Assembly: GCA_025934435.1 (NCBI GenBank)
Contig: JAICYB010000027.1
Coordinates: forward strand, 1 to 40,704
Source: Actinomycetes bacterium
GTDB lineage: Bacteria > Actinomycetota > JAICYB01
Length of the DNA: 40,704 nt
Direction: 5' to 3'
Below, in pieces: positions 27,471 to 34,909 of the stretch (position 1 is its first letter; each line of letters opens with the position of its first letter). Made by a program: the position numbers and the translations under genes. Below the pieces are notes generated by a model. It did not search any database and was not told the origin of the DNA. It worked only from the letters and a program-made list of their open reading frames with translations.

Positions 27471-28130
27471 ATGACGGCACGGACGCGCAGTACCACGTCG
27501 TACGCCCTCCTCGCGTTGCTCGCGATCCGTCCCTGGACGGGCTACGAGCTCACGCATCAACTGCGCCGGAGCCTGCACTACGCATGGCCGCGGTCGGAGG
27601 CGAACCTCTACAACGAGCAGAAGCAACTCGTGCGGCTCGGCTGGGCGACGGTAACGAAGGAACCCCGCGGCAAGCGGACCCGAAACCGCTACGCGATCAC
27701 GCCCACCGGCCGGCGTGCGCTCCGCGCATGGATGCGCACCGAGCCGGAGGTCCCGCACCTCGAGATCGAGGGGATCGTCCGGATGTTCTTCGCCGATCAA
27801 GGAAGCACCGACGATCTACTTCGATCGATGACGACGACCGGCGCCCGCGCGGGCGACGCTGTGCTCGAGCTGTGCGCGATCGTCGAGGATTATTTCGCGA
27901 CGGGAGGGCCGTTCCCGGCGCGCCTGCATGCGGTCGCGCTCGCGGCCGATCTCGTCACCGACCTGTTGAGTCGGATCGAGTCGTTCGCTCGTGAGGCGGT
28001 CGACGAAGTCGAGCGATGGGAAAGCACGAAGGACCTCGGGATGACGAAGGAGGCTCGCCAGAGGTTCGAAGCGGTGCTCGCTCGCGGCCGACGCATCTCC
28101 GCGGCCCGAGGGCTGAAAACGCCGCAGTGA
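27471..28130 (+). CDS. PadR-family transcriptional regulator
   Basis: A 219-residue regulator with the PadR winged helix at residues 8-85: TTSYALLALLAIRPWTGYEL, then a helix ending in WPRSEANLYNEQKQLVRLGW, and a wing KRTRNRYAITPTGRRAL. The C-terminal part (about 110-200) is helical and likely dimerises (Vir_C_2-like). ATG 27471 begins directly after the 25-bp operator; an earlier open frame runs antisense to the MDMPI-like gene and was rejected. PadR proteins typically repress a divergent detoxification gene and lose DNA binding on ligand contact. Confidence 0.92.
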   Translation: MTARTRSTTSYALLALLAIRPWTGYELTHQLRRSLHYAWPRSEANLYNEQKQLVRLGWATVTKEPRGKRTRNRYAITPTGRRALRAWMRTEPEVPHLEIEGIVRMFFADQGSTDDLLRSMTTTGARAGDAVLELCAIVEDYFATGGPFPARLHAVALAADLVTDLLSRIESFAREAVDEVERWESTKDLGMTKEARQRFEAVLARGRRISAARGLKTPQ

Positions 28131-28144
28131 CACCGCGAGCCATG

Positions 28145-28186
28145 ACGCGCGTTACGGCGGTACGGTCGCGGGCCTAGACTTCGAAG
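28145..28186 (+). promoter_or_regulatory. Leaderless promoter of the TPR gene, second copy of repeated block
   Basis: Bases 28145-28185 repeat the 26588-26632 block. TAGACT (28175-28180) is followed by six bases and then GTG 28187, and no ribosome site exists, so transcription probably begins at the start codon. The upstream ACGCGCGTTACG part matches the other copy exactly and may bind the same regulator. Confidence 0.5.
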
Positions 28187-30046
28187 GTGAGTGTGGGGGC
28201 AGCGCACGCCGATCTCGTCGCGTCGGCGGAGCGCGCCTACGCCGAAGGCGATCTGGACGCAGCACTTGACGCGTTGGAACGCGCGCATGTCGCCGCGATC
28301 GAGGCCGGCGACGGCATCGGTGCCGCCGCCGCCGCGGCGCGCCTCGCGATGCATCTGTTGATCGACACGGGCTTGATGGCTCCCGTCCGCGCGTGGGTGG
28401 CGCGCGCCGAACGCCTCCTCGAGGGAGTCGGAGAAACGCCGGTGCACGCGTGGCTCGCCTTCGCGCATGCCGCCGAGCGCTTCCTGTCGGGAGACTTCGA
28501 GGTGTCGCGCAGCTTCGCCGAGGAAGCCATCGTGATCGGCGAGCGGCATTCGGAGCTCGGTGCGGCAACGATGGCCCGGACGGCCGCCGCCCGATGCTTC
28601 CTGTTCGAAGGAGAACTCGAGCGCGGACTGGAGCTGCTCGACGAGGCGGCATCGACGTTGCTCGCCGGCGAGCTCGACGACCTGACCGCGGGGTGCGTCT
28701 ACTGCGAGATCGTGTGCATCGCTCAGAGCGTGGCTCGGTACGACCTCGCTGAGGAGTGGACCGAGGCGATGGCGCGGTTCACCGAACGCAACAACGTCGG
28801 CAGCATGCGTGGACGGTGCCGTGTGCACCGCGCCGAACTGCTGCGCCTCAAAGGCGAGCTCGTTGCTGCGGAGGACGAAGCGACTGCGGCGTGCGAGGAG
28901 CTCCGTCCCTATATGCGACGTGAATTCGGCTGGCCGCTCACCGAGCTCGGACGGATCCGTCTCGCGCGCGGCGATCTTCGGGGAGCCGAGCACACGTTCC
29001 TCGAAGCGCACGGTCGAGGCTGGGATCCACAGCCGGGTCTCTCGCTGTTGCGGCTTGCACAAGGAGATCCTGCGGCTGCGCTCCGTTCGATCTCGGACGC
29101 GCTCGAACATCCGGTCAGCGTCCCGTCGAAGGAATTCCCGCCGAACAACGACCTGCGGCGAGCACCGATGCTCGAGGCGAAGGTGGAGATCGCGATCGCG
29201 GCCGGTGCCATCGACGCTGCTACCGCGGCGTCCATGGAGCTTCAGGAGATCGCACAGCGATTCGCGGCGCCGGCGCTCGATGCGGCGGCGTCGGCGGCGC
29301 GAGGACGTGTCCTGTTCTCGAGCGGCGACCTGAAGGCGGCGAAGGATGCTTTCATTCGTGCTGCGCAGCGCTGGGGCGACCTTGATGCGCGCATCGAAGT
29401 GACGCGCGCTCGCATGGGACTCGCCGACGTGTTCGATGCCCTGGGCGACGTCGATGCCGCATCACTCGAACGAGATGCGGTGGGTGCCTTGCTCGAACGC
29501 TCACCCCGGGCGGACGTGGCGGTCCTTCGCTGCGACGGCGACTTCTGGATGATCACGTTCGACGAGCGGTCGATCAGCGTGCGGGATATGAAAGGCCTCC
29601 ACCTGTTGGCGCGACTCCTACGGGAGCCGGGACGTGAGTTCCATGCGCTCGACCTCACGTCCGCGTCGGACACCGGCGGTGACGCGGGCGCCATGCTCGA
29701 TGAGCAGGCCGTCGAGAGCTATCGGCGACGACTCGCGGAGATCGACGAGGACGTTGCCGACGCACGCGCGTTCGGTGACGACGAACGAGCTGCCCTCGCC
29801 GAGGCTGACCGCGAGTTCATCGTCCGTGAGATCTCACGTGCCGTCGGTCTCGGTGGACGCGAGCGGAGATCCGGCTCGGCGGCGGAACGCGGGCGCGTGA
29901 GCGCCACGCGCGCGATCAGGCTGGCGATCGGCCGCATCGCCGAGCACCACGCAACACTCGGCACGCACCTCGACCGCACGATCCGGACGGGGACCTATTG
30001 CTCATACTTGCCGGACCCCGTCGCGACGCCACACTGGCGCACGTAG
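28187..30046 (+). CDS. TPR-repeat protein with conserved actinobacterial C-terminal module
   Basis: A 619-residue, probably cytoplasmic protein. Residues 1 to about 425 are helical TPR-like repeats (A-rich pairs such as AYAEGDLDAALDALERA and LRGAEHTFLEAHGRGW). From about 440 follows a module I have seen at the end of actinobacterial and chloroflexotal regulators and cyclase/AAA proteins: an FWMITFDERSISVRDMKG strand pair, LHLLARLLREPG, YRRRLAEIDEDV, REISRAVGLGGRERR, TRAIRLAIGRIAEHH, and IRTGTYCSYLPDP at the C-terminus. That module is unnamed as far as I know. There is no ATPase or DNA-binding domain here, so it may be an adaptor or sensor. The start is GTG 28187, leaderless by spacing. Confidence 0.75.
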   Translation: MSVGAAHADLVASAERAYAEGDLDAALDALERAHVAAIEAGDGIGAAAAAARLAMHLLIDTGLMAPVRAWVARAERLLEGVGETPVHAWLAFAHAAERFLSGDFEVSRSFAEEAIVIGERHSELGAATMARTAAARCFLFEGELERGLELLDEAASTLLAGELDDLTAGCVYCEIVCIAQSVARYDLAEEWTEAMARFTERNNVGSMRGRCRVHRAELLRLKGELVAAEDEATAACEELRPYMRREFGWPLTELGRIRLARGDLRGAEHTFLEAHGRGWDPQPGLSLLRLAQGDPAAALRSISDALEHPVSVPSKEFPPNNDLRRAPMLEAKVEIAIAAGAIDAATAASMELQEIAQRFAAPALDAAASAARGRVLFSSGDLKAAKDAFIRAAQRWGDLDARIEVTRARMGLADVFDALGDVDAASLERDAVGALLERSPRADVAVLRCDGDFWMITFDERSISVRDMKGLHLLARLLREPGREFHALDLTSASDTGGDAGAMLDEQAVESYRRRLAEIDEDVADARAFGDDERAALAEADREFIVREISRAVGLGGRERRSGSAAERGRVSATRAIRLAIGRIAEHHATLGTHLDRTIRTGTYCSYLPDPVATPHWRT

Positions 30047-30062
30047 GCGCTTCGTCCCGCCC

Positions 30063-30119
30063 TTGACATATCGATAATCGATGCTATCGTTTGTCGATAG
30101 TAACGATTGTCGATAGGGA
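30063..30119 (+). promoter_or_regulatory. Promoter with CGATA operator cluster for the DUF2975-HTH pair
   Basis: TTGACA (30063-30068), a 16-bp spacer and TATCGT (30085-30090). Between and after these lie TATCGATA (30069-30076, palindrome), CTATCG-N5-CGATAG (30084-30100) and a second TTGTCGATAG at 30107-30116, repeating the one at 30091-30100. Such dense CGATA half-sites over a promoter suggest autorepression by the small HTH protein of the pair. Confidence 0.65.
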
Positions 30120-30125
30120 GGGCGC

Positions 30126-30734
30126 ATGCGGAAGTATCCGTCGTCGAACACCGCTCAGATCACGCTGGGCTTCGTCAGCTTCGCCTTCTGGCTCTCGGTC
30201 GCGGTCCTGGTCGTCGTTGCCGCGGTGTTCCTCAACCGCGCTCTGCACGGCAACCTGCACTACGGCGTCGCCGCCGGGATCGACCCGAGGCACCTCGGTC
30301 GTCTTCCGCGTCACGTCTCGACGGATAGCGACCTGCCGGTGATCTTCGACGCTCTTCACCCCGCGGGAGGGCTCGTGGCCTTGACCGTGATGCGGTTCGG
30401 CCTGTTCTCCGCGGCCGGCCTCGTTGCGACTTGGATGCTTCGCGGCGTGATGAAGACCGCGCGCGACGGTGACCCGTTCGTGTCGGCCAACGTCGTGCGG
30501 CTGCGAGTGATCGGCTTCGTCTTGCTGCTCTATCCACCGCTCTCGTCCTTGACGCACGCGATGCTCGAGTCGATGTACATCCAGCGCTCGACGGCGGCCA
30601 TCCGTCACCTCTTGGAGCCGCGCGCGTTGGAGATCAACTTCGCGCTCCTCCTCGCCGGTTTGGGTGTGCTGGTCATCGCGCAGGTGTTCGCCAGCGGCAT
30701 CGAGCTCCGAACGGACCTCGAAGGAACGATCTAG
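30126..30734 (+). CDS. DUF2975 membrane protein
   Basis: A 202-residue protein with four hydrophobic helices (about 14-38, 83-105, 130-150 and 170-192), and the family-type segment MKTARDGDPFVSANVVRLRVIG between helices 2 and 3. DUF2975 proteins are usually encoded directly before a small YozG-like Cro/C1 regulator, as here. Their function is not established. GGGAGG precedes ATG 30126. The stop abuts the next start without a gap. Confidence 0.85.
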   Translation: MRKYPSSNTAQITLGFVSFAFWLSVAVLVVVAAVFLNRALHGNLHYGVAAGIDPRHLGRLPRHVSTDSDLPVIFDALHPAGGLVALTVMRFGLFSAAGLVATWMLRGVMKTARDGDPFVSANVVRLRVIGFVLLLYPPLSSLTHAMLESMYIQRSTAAIRHLLEPRALEINFALLLAGLGVLVIAQVFASGIELRTDLEGTI

Positions 30735-30956
30735 ATGCCTTCCGACGCCGAGCACGGTATCTCGATCCATCTCGACGAGCTCCTCGAGCGCAGGAAGATG
30801 ACACTCACGGAGCTCGCGGACAAGGTCGACATCACCGTGGTGAACCTATCCGTCCTGAAGAACGGCCGCGCCCGCGCGATTAGGTTCTCGACGCTTGCGG
30901 CACTGTGCGAGACGCTCGATTGTCAGCCGGGCGACATCCTGGGGTTCGAAGGTTGA
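30735..30956 (+). CDS. Small Cro/C1-type HTH regulator (YozG-like)
   Basis: A 73-residue protein that is almost entirely one Xre-type helix-turn-helix: LDELLERRKMTLTELADKVD, then ITVVNLSVLKNGRARAIRF and the typical ending LAALCETLDCQPGDILGFEG. It is encoded directly after the DUF2975 gene and is likely the binder of the CGATA repeats at the shared promoter. The 51 bp after it hold no further gene. Confidence 0.92.
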   Translation: MPSDAEHGISIHLDELLERRKMTLTELADKVDITVVNLSVLKNGRARAIRFSTLAALCETLDCQPGDILGFEG

Positions 30957-31007
30957 CTGTGCACGTCCTGCTGAGCGTTGCCCTTGTGGTCGAGGTCGCC
31001 TGCCGCG

Positions 31008-31412
31008 TCACGAGTAACGTGCAAGCGTGGCGCGCACATCGTCCGGTATCGGACGCTTCGCTCCGTCCGACAGATCGACGAACACGTGACGCACGCGTCC
31101 TTCGGCTATCTGTTCGCCGCTCCTCGTGACGTCGTACCGCTCGGTGACGGCCGTTGTTCCGATCTTCTCGATCGTGAGGGCTACGTCCACCTCGTCGTCG
31201 AAGCGCGCCGGTGCCAGATAGCGGCAATTGGCTTCGGCAACCACGAGATCCAGTCCGTACTTCTGGAGTGCGATGTCGTACGAGCCGAATGCGTCACGCC
31301 AGAGCTCAGTGATCGTGACATCGAAGTACACGAGATAGTTCGCGTTGAAGACCGCGCCTTGGGCGTCGCACTCGTTGTAACGGACGCGGATCCGGTGGAC
31401 GAACGGTGCCAC
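31008..31412 (-). CDS. Hotdog-fold acyl-CoA thioesterase (YbgC/4HBT type)
   Basis: A 134-residue single hotdog-domain protein. The signature RVRYNECDAQGAVFNANYLVYFD carries the catalytic Asp (ECDAQG) and conserved Asn-Tyr of the 4HBT family. It would hydrolyse an acyl-CoA to acid and CoA, perhaps releasing CoA from dead-end intermediates of the nearby pathways. GTG 31412 shares its first G with the TAG of the upstream secreted-protein gene, a coupled start; a longer reading into that gene is not protein-like at its N-terminus. Confidence 0.88.
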   Translation of the reverse strand: MAPFVHRIRVRYNECDAQGAVFNANYLVYFDVTITELWRDAFGSYDIALQKYGLDLVVAEANCRYLAPARFDDEVDVALTIEKIGTTAVTERYDVTRSGEQIAEGRVRHVFVDLSDGAKRPIPDDVRATLARYS

Positions 31413-31834
31413 TAGATGAACTTCCACTGCGTCGGCCCGAGCGTTTGCTGATCCGGCGTCATCGATTTCGACATCGGGTAGAAGTTGGCCGTCCACACCA
31501 TGCGCTTGTCACCGGTCGCGATGGGGATCGACGCGCAGCCGAGCGCCCCCGTGCAGCTGAACGATTTGGTCGCGCTGAGTCCTGGAGAGACAGTGAAGGT
31601 CTGACTCGATGCGCCCGGGAATCCGAATGGTTCGGTGAGCGCGATCGTCACCGTCCGCGCCCTCGTCGTCGGGTTGAAGGCCGTGAATTGCACGTCTTCA
31701 TTCGTGAAGCTCTGTATCAGCCCCGGCGTGGAGCGGCGGATCCTGCCCGAAGCATCACTTGGTGCCGCCACGACCACCCCGAGCGCAACGGCTGCGGCGA
31801 CGGCAAGTACGAATGCGATCCGAAGGCGTGACAC
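31412..31834 (-). CDS. Secreted protein of unknown function
   Basis: A 140-residue protein with a Sec signal (RLRIAFVLAVAAAVALGVVVAAPSDAS, cleavage near residue 29). The mature part is about 110 residues of beta-type sequence, Thr/Ser-rich, with two close cysteines (SFSCTGALGCAS) that may form a small disulfide loop. GTG 31834 has GGGAGG a few bases upstream. Middle gene of the MOSC-secreted-thioesterase unit. No family recognised. Confidence 0.7.
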   Translation of the reverse strand: MSRLRIAFVLAVAAAVALGVVVAAPSDASGRIRRSTPGLIQSFTNEDVQFTAFNPTTRARTVTIALTEPFGFPGASSQTFTVSPGLSATKSFSCTGALGCASIPIATGDKRMVWTANFYPMSKSMTPDQQTLGPTQWKFI

Positions 31835-31855
31835 GGTGACCTCCCTGTCCGACGA

Positions 31856-32698
31856 TTACCCGCGAGTCGCGCTCACGGTATCGCCGACACGGATCGTCCC
31901 GCCGCTCGCGACGGCGGCGTAGATGCCCGCGCAGGGCATCGTCCCGATCACGCCGGTGTCCTGCATGTTGTGCCGCGCCGCCGAGCGCAGCACGTTCGAG
32001 TCCTTCGGGAGGTCGTCTTGAGGAAGGGTCGTCATCACGCAGCGCGGGACGGGCATCAGCGTTCGCAGCTCGAGGTCGCCGATGTGCACGACGCGCCAGT
32101 CGTTCTCGACGAATCCTTCCTCGTCATCGACCTCGATGAGGATGTTCGGACGGAACCGCCTCGCGTCGAAGCGCGAGTCCGGCTCGAGCCGCGAGAACTC
32201 GGCGAGCGTATTCGTCGTGATGAAATGGATCGCGGCGAGATCGAAGAAGTCGCCGGGCGCGGCGAGCGACGTCGTGACGTCGATCACCGTCTGACCGCCC
32301 GCCTTCTCGCCCGTCGCGGGACCGTACATCTGCTCGCCCTTGACGTCGTCCCACACCTCTTCGAGGACGGCCCCCTCCGGCGGGATCTGGGCCAGCGTGA
32401 CCTCGCGTCCGAGCTCAGCTGTGATGAGCGACGCGAGGTGCGGTTCGTCCGTCGTGTGCTGACTGCCGTCGGGGAAGACGATGCGGGCGACGCCGGGCTC
32501 GACGAGCGTCGCGCGGAAGGAGAACAACCTTCCCCAAAGGTCGTGCCGCTTCGCGCTGCAGATCTTGCCGGTCTGCGCGTCGATCAACGCGAACGATCGG
32601 TCGCCGGCGACCCCGTCCTTGTCGATCACCGCTTCGTCGAGACGCTCGCCGAGCATCGACTTGACCGGGTAGCGCCAGAGCTCAGTTACGACCCCCAT
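31856..32698 (-). CDS. MOSC-domain protein (YcbX/mARC-like)
   Basis: A 280-residue protein with the MOSC N-terminal beta barrel (ELWRYPVKSMLGERL) and MOSC domain: GDFFDLAAIHFITTNTL, FDARRFRPNILIEVDD, and VPRCVMTT, whose Cys is the probable molybdenum ligand. Members such as YcbX and mARC carry a sulfurated molybdenum cofactor and reduce N-hydroxylated compounds. The C-terminal ferredoxin domain of YcbX is absent, so an external electron donor would be needed. Start ATG 32698; divergent from the DUF427 gene across 32 bp. Confidence 0.9.
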   Translation of the reverse strand: MGVVTELWRYPVKSMLGERLDEAVIDKDGVAGDRSFALIDAQTGKICSAKRHDLWGRLFSFRATLVEPGVARIVFPDGSQHTTDEPHLASLITAELGREVTLAQIPPEGAVLEEVWDDVKGEQMYGPATGEKAGGQTVIDVTTSLAAPGDFFDLAAIHFITTNTLAEFSRLEPDSRFDARRFRPNILIEVDDEEGFVENDWRVVHIGDLELRTLMPVPRCVMTTLPQDDLPKDSNVLRSAARHNMQDTGVIGTMPCAGIYAAVASGGTIRVGDTVSATRG

Positions 32699-32718
32699 GG
32701 GATGGGTTCTATCAGATG

Positions 32719-32724
32719 TAGTGT
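32719..32724 (+). promoter_or_regulatory. Leaderless -10 element for the DUF427 gene
   Basis: TAGTGT, six bases (CGGGCG), then ATG 32731. No ribosome site precedes the start, so translation would begin at the mRNA's 5' end. Confidence 0.5.
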
Positions 32725-32730
32725 CGGGCG

Positions 32731-33486
32731 ATGGCCATAGAGGACCAGAAGACGAACGCCGTGGAGCGGTTCGCCACGGAGCGCTTCGAACTCAGCCCCA
32801 AGTGGGTCCGCGTTCGCTTCGGCGGACGCTTCATCGCCGACTCGCACCGCGCGCATCTGCGCTTCGAGCCCCGCCGGTTGCCGCTCTACTACTTCCCGAT
32901 AGAAGACATCGCGTCCGATGTTCTCGTTCCCTCGGACGACGACTCGCACTTCCACGTCGTGGTCGACGGATCCCGGGCCGAGAACGGCGCGTGGAGTACC
33001 GATCGGTATCCGGGGTTCGTCGCGTTCCGGTGGGCCGCGATGGATGCGTGGTTCGAAGAGGATGAAGAGGTCTTCGTCCACGTGAAGGATCCGTACCACC
33101 GCGTGGACATACTGCGCAGCACGCGCCATGTGCGGTTCGTCCTCGCCGGCGAAACGATCGCCGATTCACACCGTCCGGCGATCCTGTTCGAGACGGGACT
33201 ACCTCCGCGTTATTACATACCGGTCACCGATGCGCGTATGGAGCTGCTCGAAGCTTCCGACACCGTCACGGAGTGTCCGTACAAAGGACAGGCGAACCAC
33301 TTGTCCGCGCGCATCGGTGGGAAGCTCCACGAAGACATCGCATGGACGTACAAGCTGCCGACGCCGGAGTCCGCGAAGATCCAGGGGCTGGTGGCGTTCT
33401 ATCAGGAACGCATGGACGACACCTACATCGACGAGGAGTTGCAGCCGCCGCTCGTCACGCCGTGGTCCAAGCGATCTACCAGCTGA
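32731..33486 (+). CDS. Tandem DUF427 protein
   Basis: A 251-residue protein built from two DUF427 units: residues about 22-120 (VRVRFGGRFIADSHRAHL, YYFPIEDI) and about 128-240 (HVRFVLAGETIADSHRPAI, YYIPVTDARMELL, CPYKGQANHLSA). The second unit keeps the CPYKG.A.Y-like signature; the first lacks it. DUF427 is a small beta-rich fold of unknown activity, common in actinobacteria. Leaderless by spacing. The 3' end overlaps the convergent SDR by 11 nt. Confidence 0.85.
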   Translation: MAIEDQKTNAVERFATERFELSPKWVRVRFGGRFIADSHRAHLRFEPRRLPLYYFPIEDIASDVLVPSDDDSHFHVVVDGSRAENGAWSTDRYPGFVAFRWAAMDAWFEEDEEVFVHVKDPYHRVDILRSTRHVRFVLAGETIADSHRPAILFETGLPPRYYIPVTDARMELLEASDTVTECPYKGQANHLSARIGGKLHEDIAWTYKLPTPESAKIQGLVAFYQERMDDTYIDEELQPPLVTPWSKRSTS

Positions 33487-34255
33487 AGGTCTGGCCCCCG
33501 TTGGCGCGCCAGATCGCGCCGGTGCAGAAGCGAGCGGCGTCCGAGATCAGGTACTGGATCAGATAGGCCTGGTCCTCCGGATCGCCGACGATCCCGAGCG
33601 GTGACTGCTTCTTCATCGCTTCGACGAAGCGGTCGTAGTACTCCTCGTTGACCTTGCCGTCCGGCCCCATCAGATGCCGCTCCGTGAAGGGCGTGATCGT
33701 GGCGCCTGGTGCGATCGCGTTCACGCGTATGCCGTTTCGTCCAACTTCGACGGCGAGTGACTTCGTCAGCATCGCGACGGCTGCCTTGGTCATCGCGTAG
33801 AGACCGTAGTTGCGCGCCGGTGCGTCGATGCCGGACGAGGCGACGTTGATGATCGAACCCGATCCGTTCGGTGTCATCACGCGCACGGCGGCTTGGCACC
33901 CGTAGAACACGCCTTTGAGATTGACGTTGATGATCTTGTCGAGCTGTTCTTCGCTCGCGTCCGCGATCATCACGTCGACGGGGATCCCCGCGACGTTGCA
34001 CATCGCGTCGAGCCGTCCGTAGGCCGCGACCGCGAGATCCGCGGCGGCTTCGACGTCCGAGCGGGATGCCACGTTGCACCGTGCCGACGTTCCGCCGATC
34101 TCGTCGGCGATCTTCGCGGCGCCGCCTTCGTCGAGGTCGACGCAAACGACCTTGGCCCCCGCGCCCGCGAGCACTTTCGCCGTGGCGGCTCCGATGCCGG
34201 ACGCGGCACCCGTGATGAGCGCGACCTTGCCGTCGACGTCGAATGGGGTGGACAT
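33476..34255 (-). CDS. Short-chain dehydrogenase/reductase
   Basis: A 259-residue classical SDR. Features are TGAASGIGAATA (cofactor loop), CVDLDEGG (acid after beta-2, NAD preference), CNVAGIP in place of NNAG, catalytic NVASSGIDAPARNYGLYAM with YAMTK, and the RANGGQTFSW end. It resembles actinobacterial alcohol dehydrogenases of terpene or steroid routes. ATG 34255 is 63 bp from the divergent FMN reductase; the shared region carries IclR-type site C. Confidence 0.9.
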   Translation of the reverse strand: MSTPFDVDGKVALITGAASGIGAATAKVLAGAGAKVVCVDLDEGGAAKIADEIGGTSARCNVASRSDVEAAADLAVAAYGRLDAMCNVAGIPVDVMIADASEEQLDKIINVNLKGVFYGCQAAVRVMTPNGSGSIINVASSGIDAPARNYGLYAMTKAAVAMLTKSLAVEVGRNGIRVNAIAPGATITPFTERHLMGPDGKVNEEYYDRFVEAMKKQSPLGIVGDPEDQAYLIQYLISDAARFCTGAIWRANGGQTFSW

Positions 34256-34284
34256 TGAACCGTCCGGAAGTATAGGCTTTCAAC

Positions 34285-34313
34285 ATAGCGACCGTCGATT
34301 CGAAATAGCGAAC
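34285..34313. promoter_or_regulatory. IclR-type operator candidate (site C) with second half-site
   Basis: ATTCGAAATAGCGAAC (34298-34313) shares the 14-base core of site A. A further ATAGCGA half-site at 34285 lies exactly 20 bp (two helical turns) from the ATAGCGA at 34305. The site is between the SDR (minus) and the FMN-reductase operon (plus) and ends 5 bp before ATG 34319. Confidence 0.65.
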
Positions 34314-34318
34314 AAACT

Positions 34319-34879
34319 ATGGCGCACATCGTAGGCATCGGGGGCACGACCCGGGCGGAATCGGGGACGGAGCTCGCGGTGCGCTACGTCCTCAAGGTCT
34401 GCGAGGCCAAGGGCGCGACGACGCGTATGTTCTCCGGCCCAGAGATGGAGCAGCTGCCGCACTACGCGCCCGAGCGTCCGGAGCGGCACGGCATGGCAGT
34501 CGATCTCGTCGACGAGCTACGCAAGGCCGACGGCGTCGTGCTCGGTTCGTCGAGCTATCACGGCAGCGTCGCCGGGCTCATCAAGAACGCGATCGACTAC
34601 ACGCAGGACATGATGAAGGACGATCGTCCGTACTTCACGGGACGGCCGGTCGGTTGCGTCGCCACGGGGGCCGGCTGGCAGGGCGTCGTCGCGACGCTCG
34701 AACACCTGCGCACCATCGTGCACTCGCTCCGCGGCTGGCCGACGCCGCTCGGCGCCGCGATCAACACGATGGAGAAGCAGTTCACGCCGGACGGCGAACC
34801 GGTCGACGAGAAGGTCGGCTTCCAGCTGAAGACGATGGCCGACGAGATCCTCACGTTCGTGGACCGCTGGCGGGAGTAG
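34319..34879 (+). CDS. NAD(P)H-dependent FMN reductase
   Basis: A 186-residue flavodoxin-like reductase: the HIVGIGGTTRAESGTELAV phosphate loop of the NADPH-dependent FMN reductase family, GSSSYHGSVAGLIKNAIDY (FMN edge and dimer contact), and VATGAGWQG. It would supply FMNH2 to a two-component monooxygenase; the LLM enzyme at 21491, which has the same type of operator, is a likely client (inference). First gene of a plus-strand series of five. No clear ribosome site lies before ATG 34319. Confidence 0.9.
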   Translation: MAHIVGIGGTTRAESGTELAVRYVLKVCEAKGATTRMFSGPEMEQLPHYAPERPERHGMAVDLVDELRKADGVVLGSSSYHGSVAGLIKNAIDYTQDMMKDDRPYFTGRPVGCVATGAGWQGVVATLEHLRTIVHSLRGWPTPLGAAINTMEKQFTPDGEPVDEKVGFQLKTMADEILTFVDRWRE

Positions 34880-34892
34880 CGCTCGCCGTACG

Positions 34893-34909
34893 ACACTGGT
34901 TGCCAGTGT
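34893..34909. promoter_or_regulatory. Inverted repeat over the start of the MBL gene
   Basis: ACACTGG-TTG-CCAGTGT has perfect 7-bp arms and includes the first two bases of GTG 34908. It could be an operator for an internal promoter or an RNA hairpin covering the start codon. No ribosome site is visible upstream. Confidence 0.45.

Noticed and set aside
30069..30116. CRISPR-like or direct-repeat array at the DUF2975 promoter
   Set aside because: The repeats are only 6-10 bases, irregularly spaced and confined to 50 bp, which fits operator half-sites and not CRISPR repeats.
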